Shown here: piece by piece, positions 1 through 4,411 of the stretch | How positions within the stretch are numbered: position 1 is the stretch's first letter | How the letters are laid out: the number at the start of each line of letters is the position of its first letter | Source: Pontiella desulfatans | GTDB lineage: Bacteria; Verrucomicrobiota; Kiritimatiellia; Kiritimatiellales; Pontiellaceae | NCBI GenBank assembly: GCA_029287275.1 | Contig: JARFRL010000483.1 | Coordinates: forward strand, 1 to 5,111 | Reading direction: 5' to 3' | DNA length: 5,111 bases | Position numbers and translations under genes: made by a program | Notes under the pieces: model-generated | Seen by the model: only the letters and a program-made list of their open reading frames with translations | The model's database searches: none | What the model was told of the DNA's origin: nothing

Positions 1-23
1 AGCAGCGCGCCGAGGTCGATCAT
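1..23 (-). CDS. Possible 5' end of a minus-strand gene (partial)
   Basis: Read on the minus strand, an ATG at 23-21 opens a frame M-I-D-L-G-A-L that stays open to the window edge. Its codons (ATC GAC CTC GGC GCG CTG) match the GC-ending codon use of the neighbouring genes. It would lie downstream of cvpA in the same orientation, with the tandem repeat between them. No Shine-Dalgarno is visible before the ATG. Only seven full codons are available, so no function can be given, and the open frame may be chance. Confidence 0.3.
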
Positions 24-32
24 TCGAATTTC

Positions 33-148
33 GAAACGTGAAACGTGAAACGTGAAACGTGAAACGTGAAACGTGAAACGTGAAACGTGAAACGTGAAAC
101 GTGAAACGTGAAACGTGAAACGTGAAACGTGAAACGTGAAACGTGAAA
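33..148. repeat. Perfect 7-bp tandem repeat, (GAAACGT)x16 plus GAAA
   Basis: Sixteen uninterrupted, identical copies of GAAACGT run from 33 to 144, followed by a partial GAAA (145-148). On the other strand the unit reads ACGTTTC. Because 7 is not a multiple of 3 and each unit holds TGA across its junction, no frame can read through it. It is therefore a non-coding array. It sits about 90 bp beyond the cvpA stop, between that gene and whatever lies to the left. Perfect identity points to recent expansion by slippage. Confidence 0.97.
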
Positions 149-236
149 ATTTTTCCGTCTCAGGACCTCGCACGCAAGGCAATCACGGCTCATTCGTCAC
201 GTCTCAGAAAGGCGATTACGCCGCACTCGTCACGCC
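149..236. repeat. Spacer with degenerate repeat remnants
   Basis: This 88-bp stretch between the 7-bp array and the cvpA stop shows no gene. It is rich in CGTCAC/CTCA words. TCGTCACGTCTCAG at 194-207 recurs as TCGTCACGCCTCAC at 227-240 with two differences, the second copy overlapping the cvpA stop. CGTCTCAG occurs at both 156-163 and 200-207. A small GGCG-ATTA-CGCC stem (211-222), followed on the minus strand by TTTCT, could be a weak cvpA terminator, but it is too short to call. Confidence 0.45.
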
Positions 237-803
237 TCACTCAAGCTGTCCGGCGTCTTCCTGCTCCATGAGCTTGTCGCGCCAGGTGCCGACCTTTTCC
301 TCGAGCACGGCGCGGGAGAGGTGCGGCTGAACGCGCGGCACGAGTTCGTAGCAGACCAGCCGGCCGACGTGGGATCGGGCGCGAAACTTGTCGTAGAGTC
401 GGGCGGAGGGTTCGAGCATCACGAGGAAGATCATCGCGAACAGACCGGTTAACAGCCCGCGGGTCAGGCCGAGCGCGAACCCCCAGCCGCGGTCGGCGCC
501 GTCGGTGATCTGGGTTTTGAGCAGGTCCGCGAGCAGCTTGCTGGTCAGCGCGAAAACGCCGACCGCCAGCAGGAACAGCCCGATGAGGATGAGCCACATG
601 AGATAGGTCGCCTCGACGTTTCGGAACACGCGGCCTAGATAGCTGTAGATGGCGGGATAGGCGAAAAACAGGAAAACGCCCATGATGACGAACGTCAGAA
701 TGTGCGCGACCTGCCCCGCGAAGCCTTTCTGGAAACCGCCCCACGCGAATAGCAACGCGATCGCGACGAAGCCCACATCCACTAAACTCAACCAGTCCGG
801 CAT
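237..803 (-). CDS. cvpA: CvpA family integral membrane protein
   Basis: A 188-residue inner-membrane protein of the CvpA (colicin V production) family. Four hydrophobic segments are visible at about residues 5-22, 32-53, 65-88 and 107-130, followed by a polar, charged cytoplasmic-type tail (131-188). Family hallmarks are the Gly-rich turn after helix 1 (GGFQKGFAGQ, 22-31) and the D-x-x-x-G-x-x-x-G pattern leading into helix 4 (DGADRGWGFALG, 101-112). The start is set by an AAAGGAA Shine-Dalgarno (minus strand, about 811-817) 7 nt before the ATG. Family members were first linked to colicin V export in E. coli and later to envelope integrity; the biochemical activity is unclear. The gene is divergent from nrdD and has no evident functional link to it. 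The family call is firm, the cellular role is not. Confidence 0.85.
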   Translation of the reverse strand: MPDWLSLVDVGFVAIALLFAWGGFQKGFAGQVAHILTFVIMGVFLFFAYPAIYSYLGRVFRNVEATYLMWLILIGLFLLAVGVFALTSKLLADLLKTQITDGADRGWGFALGLTRGLLTGLFAMIFLVMLEPSARLYDKFRARSHVGRLVCYELVPRVQPHLSRAVLEEKVGTWRDKLMEQEDAGQLE

Positions 804-820
804 AATTAAATTCCTTTGTT

Positions 821-839
821 TTCCAAGGTTGGAACCTTG
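821..839. promoter_or_regulatory. Overlapping palindromes in the cvpA leader
   Basis: TTCCAA-GG-TTGGAA (821-834) overlaps CAAGGTT-GG-AACCTTG (824-839). Both have perfect arms around a GG centre. They lie just upstream of the cvpA Shine-Dalgarno, so they would be in the leader if transcription starts further upstream. This could be a protein-binding site, a small RNA hairpin or a dispersed short repeat; the window alone cannot decide. Confidence 0.4.
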
Positions 840-940
840 CGCCCTGTTGAAGCATTTTCAAAGCCACATCGTCGGCGAATTTAAATTCCAGCCGGCGCGC
901 GGCGAGTTTCCTAAGGTTTTTGGGCGCAAATGATTTAAAA

Positions 941-956
941 CCACAAGATGTTGTGT
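941..956. promoter_or_regulatory. Candidate NrdR box 1
   Basis: CCACAAGATGTTGTGT contains the inverted repeat CACAA-GATG-TTGTG (942-955). It agrees at 13 of 16 positions with the NrdR-box form ACACAATATATTGTGT. NrdR is the ATP-cone repressor of ribonucleotide reductase genes. The site lies 8 bp upstream of a TTGACA hexamer and about 105 bp before the nrdD start, the right gene and position for NrdR control. The match is seen directly; the regulator is inferred. Confidence 0.6.
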
Positions 957-963
957 ACGCCCC

Positions 964-991
964 TTGACAGCCCTACTCCAGATTGAATAAC
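964..991 (+). promoter_or_regulatory. Predicted sigma-70-type promoter of nrdD
   Basis: A perfect TTGACA -35 hexamer (964-969) is followed after 16 bp by AATAAC (986-991, four of six matches to TATAAT). Transcription would begin near 998, giving a leader of about 65 nt. The promoter is flanked by box 1 and overlapped by box 2, a typical arrangement for repression. The -10 is weak, so the exact start is uncertain. Confidence 0.5.
973..988. promoter_or_regulatory. Candidate weak NrdR box 2
   Basis: CTACTCCAGATTGAAT starts exactly 32 bp after box 1 and agrees at about 9 of 16 positions with the same consensus. NrdR boxes usually come in pairs separated by about 15-16 bp, i.e. three helical turns between equivalent points. 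The spacing supports a pair even though the sequence is poor. It overlaps the predicted promoter spacer and -10 element. Taken alone it would not be called. Confidence 0.3.
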
Positions 992-1019
992 TTCTAAGCT
1001 CGTCAAACGCGGGGATGCC

Positions 1020-1029
1020 GTTTGCAAAC
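1020..1029. promoter_or_regulatory. Perfect 10-bp palindrome in the nrdD leader
   Basis: GTTTGCAAAC is a perfect palindrome about 20-30 bp downstream of the predicted transcription start and 32 bp before the nrdD start codon. It could be an operator half-pair or chance. No regulator is assigned. Confidence 0.25.
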
Positions 1030-1048
1030 CATTAATCATTACGAAATC

Positions 1049-1055
1049 AGGGGGT
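1049..1055 (+). promoter_or_regulatory. Ribosome binding site of nrdD
   Basis: AGGGGGT lies 6 nt before the ATG at 1062 and is the purine-rich Shine-Dalgarno that fixes the nrdD start. Confidence 0.75.
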
Positions 1056-1061
1056 AAAAAG

Positions 1062-3773
1062 ATGTCGGGAGAACGACCCAACGCGGCCTTTGACGGCTTT
1101 CAAAAGCGGTCCGGACTGGTCGTGCCGTTCAGTTGGCGCAAAATCGAACTCGCGATCGATCGCGCGGTGGAAGACGTGTCGCGCAAGCAACGCATCGCGA
1201 AAAACGAGGGCCTCGCCTCGAAGGTCACCGATCAGGTGCTGCGGCAGCTCAACATACCGCAAAGCGAATTTTACGTGCATCCCGACGAAACCGGCAAGCG
1301 CGTCCCCAAGATCGAAGACGTTCAGGACCTCGTCGAGATCGCGCTGGCCGAACAGGGCGAAACCCTCGTGGTCGCCACCTACAAGCGCTACCGCAAGCAA
1401 CGCGAGATCGCCCGCCGCAACATCCGCGTCCGCGGCGAAAACGCCCGCGGCGCGCTCGACGTGACCGACGCGTCGCTGTTGCTCGTCGAGTCCTCCTCCC
1501 AAAACGTCAACCTCCCCTGGGACCGCAAACGCATCGTCAAACAGATCCTCGATAAAACCGACCTCTCCGTGGAACTCGCGATCAACGTGGCCAAATCCGT
1601 CGAGAACCGCATCATCGGCGGCGACATGACCATCATTTCCACCACGCTCATCCGCGAGCTGGTCAACAACGAGCTGATGGACCGCGGCTATTCCCAGCAA
1701 CTACGCGACCTCTCCCTCTACCGCGTCTCCAAGGACTATCTCGAGAACCTGATGTTCACCAAGTCCACCGAGAACTCCAACATCGTCAACAACAACCCCG
1801 AAGCCGTGAACCTCGGCGTCGCTGAACTCGTGCTCAAACAATGGGCGCTCGACACCATCTTCAGCCCCGATGTCAAACGCGCCCACGACACCGGCGCGGT
1901 GCACGTGCACGACCTCGGCTACCCCACCCGCGTCTACTGCTCCTCGCACTCCATCGAGTACGTGAAGAAATACGGCCTCAACGGACTGATCAACCTCAAC
2001 ACCTCGTCGAGCCCCGCGCGCTCCGCCTCGGTGCTGACCGGCCACCTCAACACCTTCCTCGCGTCGATGCAGGCCAACTACGCCGGCGCGCTCGGCATCG
2101 CCTACATCAACATTCTCTACGCGCCGTTCCTCGTCGGCATGGACGCCCAGGCGCTCAAGCAAGTCGCGCAGGAGCTCGTCTTCAACGGCTCGCAGAACGC
2201 CTTCAGCCGCGGCGGACAAACGCTCTTCCTCGACTTCAACATCCACTCCGGCGTCCCGTCCTACATGAAGACCGTCCCCGCCATCGGCCCCGGCGGCCAC
2301 TACCAGCTGCGCCTCAAAAGCGGCGAGATCGTGGAGCTCATCGAGGAACTCCGCGCCGAAACCGACGCGGCCGGCAACCCCATGATGGATCTCTACTACG
2401 CCGACCCCGAACTCGGCCAGCGCCTCGTGCTACGCGAGCTCGCCGACGACAAGGAGGGTATGATCTACGACCCCGAGGTCATCGCCATGCTCGAGGAAAA
2501 CGGCGAAGCGATCGTCACCTACGGCGACTACGCCAAAGAGGCGCGCGACTTCTGCTCCGCCCTGCTCAAGGTCTTCGCCGAGGGCGACGCGCACGGCCGC
2601 ATCTTCGAGTTCCCGAAATGCGACTTCCACGTCTCCGACGAAACCTACGAGGATCCCGAGCAGTTCGCGATCTTCCGCGAGGCGTGCGACCTCGCCTCCG
2701 CCAACGGCTCCACCTACTTCATCTTCGACCGCGACGAGGTCACCCTCTCCGCCTGCTGCCGCCTGCGCACCACCATCAGCGACAGCCGCATGCTCAAACA
2801 CCCCGAAAGCATGCGCTTCTGCGGATTCCAGAACGTCACGATCAACATCCCGCAGGCCGCCTACCGCGCCGCCCGCGTCGGCGGCGACATCGTCCAGAAC
2901 TTCTTCGACGAACTAGAGCGGACCATGGAGCTCGCGGTCGACGCCCACCTGCAGAAGAAAGCCAAAGCCGCCGAAATGCTCAGCGGCCCCGGCCACCCGC
3001 TCTGGCAGATCGGCAAGACCGCGAACGACGGCAAGCCCTACGTCGACCTCGAGAACTGCACCTACATCCTCGGCCTCATCGGCGTCAACGACGCGGTCAA
3101 CTTCCTGATCGGCCAGCAGCTGCACGACTCCAACGACGCCCAGCGCTTCGGCCTCAAGATCGTGGCGCGCATGTACGCCAAGGCCAAGAAACTCGCGGCC
3201 AAACACAACCTCAAGTTCACCCTCGAGGAATCGCCGGCCGAGTCCGCCGCGCGCCGCTTGGCGAAGTCGGACCTGATCTACTTCGCGGAAGAGGCCAAAG
3301 ACGTCGTCAAAGGCCCGGCCGACGCCGAATACTACACCAACTCGATCCACCTCGCCGCCGACGCGGACGTCTCGCTCATCGACCGCGTCGTCGAGCAGTC
3401 GAAATACCACAGCATGATCGAGTCCGGCGCCATCACCCACTGCTTCATCGGCGAGGAGCGGCCCGACGCCGACTCCATCGCGCATCTGATGACCGAGATC
3501 TTCCACCGCACCCAGTCCGCGCAGGTTTGCGTGTCGCCCGAATTCACCTTCTGCGACCACTGCCAGCACCAAACCCGCGGCCTGCTCGAAAGCTGCCCGG
3601 AATGCGGGTCGACCGAGGTCGTCGGCGAAACCCGCGTGGTCGGCTACTTCAGCAAGGTGCAGAACTGGAACAAGTCCAAGCGCTACGGCGAGCTGCTCGC
3701 CCGCCACGCCGGCCGCTACAACATCATGACCGCGGACGATGAACAGCCCGCGCTCGTCACCGCGAAAAAATAA
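1062..3773 (+). CDS. nrdD: Anaerobic (class III) ribonucleotide reductase, large subunit
   Basis: A 903-residue oxygen-sensitive glycyl-radical enzyme that reduces ribonucleotides to deoxyribonucleotides in the cytoplasm. Two ATP-cones lie at about 13-110 (KRSGLVVPFSWRKI start) and 147-235 (more degenerate), then the catalytic barrel from about 240. Cys293 (HDLGYPTRVYC) matches the first essential Cys of T4/E. coli NrdD. SACCR (563-567) matches the MGCR motif, with Cys566 as the radical-site Cys. Four zinc-type Cys are at 831, 834, 845 and 848, and Gly861 in RVVGY is the radical glycine. The motif has Ala where formate-dependent enzymes have Met, plus an extra Cys565, so a redoxin-reduced subtype is inferred. 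Residues about 410-485 appear to be an insertion, which with the second cone explains a length well above the roughly 600-700 typical of the family. It is first of three genes, with the redoxin 96 bp downstream. NrdR control is likely from the upstream boxes. Confidence 0.96.
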   Translation: MSGERPNAAFDGFQKRSGLVVPFSWRKIELAIDRAVEDVSRKQRIAKNEGLASKVTDQVLRQLNIPQSEFYVHPDETGKRVPKIEDVQDLVEIALAEQGETLVVATYKRYRKQREIARRNIRVRGENARGALDVTDASLLLVESSSQNVNLPWDRKRIVKQILDKTDLSVELAINVAKSVENRIIGGDMTIISTTLIRELVNNELMDRGYSQQLRDLSLYRVSKDYLENLMFTKSTENSNIVNNNPEAVNLGVAELVLKQWALDTIFSPDVKRAHDTGAVHVHDLGYPTRVYCSSHSIEYVKKYGLNGLINLNTSSSPARSASVLTGHLNTFLASMQANYAGALGIAYINILYAPFLVGMDAQALKQVAQELVFNGSQNAFSRGGQTLFLDFNIHSGVPSYMKTVPAIGPGGHYQLRLKSGEIVELIEELRAETDAAGNPMMDLYYADPELGQRLVLRELADDKEGMIYDPEVIAMLEENGEAIVTYGDYAKEARDFCSALLKVFAEGDAHGRIFEFPKCDFHVSDETYEDPEQFAIFREACDLASANGSTYFIFDRDEVTLSACCRLRTTISDSRMLKHPESMRFCGFQNVTINIPQAAYRAARVGGDIVQNFFDELERTMELAVDAHLQKKAKAAEMLSGPGHPLWQIGKTANDGKPYVDLENCTYILGLIGVNDAVNFLIGQQLHDSNDAQRFGLKIVARMYAKAKKLAAKHNLKFTLEESPAESAARRLAKSDLIYFAEEAKDVVKGPADAEYYTNSIHLAADADVSLIDRVVEQSKYHSMIESGAITHCFIGEERPDADSIAHLMTEIFHRTQSAQVCVSPEFTFCDHCQHQTRGLLESCPECGSTEVVGETRVVGYFSKVQNWNKSKRYGELLARHAGRYNIMTADDEQPALVTAKK

Positions 3774-3869
3774 AAAAGGTCCAAGGTCTCAACGTCCAAA
3801 GTCTCAACGTCGCGAAGCCGACCTTCGACCTTTGACGCAAAGACCTTCGACCTCCGAAGGAGAATCATC
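3774..3869. repeat. nrdD-redoxin spacer made of direct and inverted repeats
   Basis: This 96-bp spacer is almost entirely repetitive. GTCCAAGGTCTCAAC (3779-3793) is followed at once by GTCCAAAGTCTCAAC (3794-3808), a 15-bp tandem duplication with one difference. GACCTTCGACCT occurs perfectly at 3820-3831 and 3842-3853. The two families are roughly complementary: 3777-3789 can pair with 3841-3853 with one mismatch, and CTTTG-ACG-CAAAG (3830-3842) is a small alternative stem. The transcript could fold into a hairpin before the redoxin ribosome site. No T-tract follows, so a simple terminator is unlikely. Confidence 0.75.
3857..3862 (+). promoter_or_regulatory. Ribosome binding site of the redoxin gene
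   Basis: AAGGAG lies 7 nt before the ATG at 3870 and is a strong Shine-Dalgarno that decides this start. It begins 4 nt beyond the right arm of the spacer inverted repeat, so folding there could affect access. Confidence 0.85.
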
Positions 3870-4265
3870 ATGGCCGCGAAATATCAAATTCGAGTGTTCG
3901 GCAAGCAGAGTTGCGACAAGTGCCACACCCTCAACCAACGCCTCGACAAACTGCTCGCGAAGGATGAATACGCCGAGTTCGACAAGCTCTACTGCGACGT
4001 CGAAACCATCGACGGCCTCGTCGCGTTCGCCGAGGCCGAGTGCGTCAACCCGTCGCGCATTCCCGCCATGCTCGTCACCGAGTGGAACGCGGAGGCCGAC
4101 GAGTACAAGCCGGTCCAAACCAAAGAACCCGGCGCTCAGGATTCCGTCTGCAAGAAAGCCAAGCTGTATCAATACGTCGGACTGCAGACCGATTACTCCG
4201 ACCTCGGCAAAGGCGTCATCTCGCCCAAGATGATCCAATCCGTCCTGGCCGAAGCCCAAGACTAA
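3870..4265 (+). CDS. Thioredoxin/glutaredoxin-like protein, probable electron donor to NrdD
   Basis: A 131-residue cytoplasmic redoxin with no signal peptide. The pattern is thioredoxin-fold: strand YQIRVFGK (5-12), active site CDKC (15-18) at the start of helix 1, strand FDKLYCDV (37-44), a helix around 50-58, then Ile64-Pro65 at the expected cis-proline position and strand PAMLVTEW (65-72). About 50 residues follow (83-131), longer than the roughly 75-90 residue NrdH and glutaredoxin proteins. Extra Cys are at 42, 58 and 94. The active site is neither CGPC of thioredoxin nor CPYC of glutaredoxin. Lying between nrdD and nrdG, it is inferred to re-reduce the NrdD active-site cysteines, as a thioredoxin-like NrdH in the RNR operon does in Methanosarcina barkeri. 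No reductase for it is in the window. The fold is likely; the partner is inferred from position. Confidence 0.8.
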   Translation: MAAKYQIRVFGKQSCDKCHTLNQRLDKLLAKDEYAEFDKLYCDVETIDGLVAFAEAECVNPSRIPAMLVTEWNAEADEYKPVQTKEPGAQDSVCKKAKLYQYVGLQTDYSDLGKGVISPKMIQSVLAEAQD

Positions 4266-4279
4266 CGCTTTATTCACCC

Positions 4280-4327
4280 GGCCCGTCGGGCGCGCTTACC
4301 CTCCGCGCCCGGCGGGCCACCCTTTTT
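4280..4327 (+). terminator. Rho-independent terminator-like hairpin after the redoxin gene
   Basis: The arms at 4280-4294 and 4304-4318 form a 15-bp, almost all G-C stem with one G-U pair and a 9-nt loop (4295-4303). Five T follow at 4323-4327, after a 4-nt gap. It begins 14 nt beyond the redoxin stop. It should end or attenuate the nrdD-redoxin transcript before nrdG. The short T-tract and the gap mean that read-through is possible. Confidence 0.75.
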
Positions 4328-4405
4328 CTGGCAGCGAATGAATGGAAAGCAACGAATGTTCAGCCGCGCGGATTCGTTGCTTTCCATTCATTCGTTGCTG
4401 AAAAA
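4323..4405. repeat. Long inverted repeat (hairpin) directly upstream of nrdG
   Basis: The arms at 4336-4357 and 4372-4393 are perfect 22-bp reverse complements around a 14-nt loop (4358-4371). The stem continues with CAGC (4332-4335) pairing with GCTG (4397-4400) after a GTT bulge. Outside that, TTTTT (4323-4327) can pair with AAAAA (4401-4405). The outer left strand is the terminator T-tract, so the two structures share sequence. The inner stem is AT-richer than the genes and includes repeated GAATG and GCARCGAATG words. It could be a mobile hairpin element (REP- or MITE-like) or an RNA control element for nrdG. Confidence 0.85.
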
Positions 4406-4411
4406 CCAGTC

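Noticed and set aside
33..148. Possible CRISPR array
   Set aside because: The unit is 7 bp with no spacers between copies and there are no cas genes, so it is a simple tandem repeat.
136..330. Small plus-strand open frame
   Set aside because: It starts inside the 7-bp array and runs through non-coding remnants into the cvpA 3' end, with no recognisable protein features.
877..888. 12-bp palindrome GAATTTAAATTC as an operator or cvpA promoter
   Set aside because: It is a perfect but AT-only-cored palindrome; no -35 element sits at a suitable distance on the minus strand, so it was not annotated as a site.
2289..2516. Intein within nrdD
   Set aside because: The inserted segment is too short and shows no splice-junction Cys/Ser start or His-Asn end.
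1047..3707. Several antisense open frames opposite nrdD
   Set aside because: Their Val/Gly/Asp/Glu-rich translations mirror the strong codon bias of nrdD; none shows a family motif or a matching ribosome site.
1841..3742. Long Arg/Pro-rich open frame (633 codons) inside nrdD
   Set aside because: It is in another frame of the same strand as nrdD and its low-complexity Arg/Pro/His composition is what GC-rich codons give out of frame.
1062..3773. NrdD as a pyruvate formate-lyase or class II reductase
   Set aside because: ATP-cones, the four-Cys zinc motif just before a C-terminal RVVGY glycine and the neighbouring nrdG are specific to class III ribonucleotide reductase.
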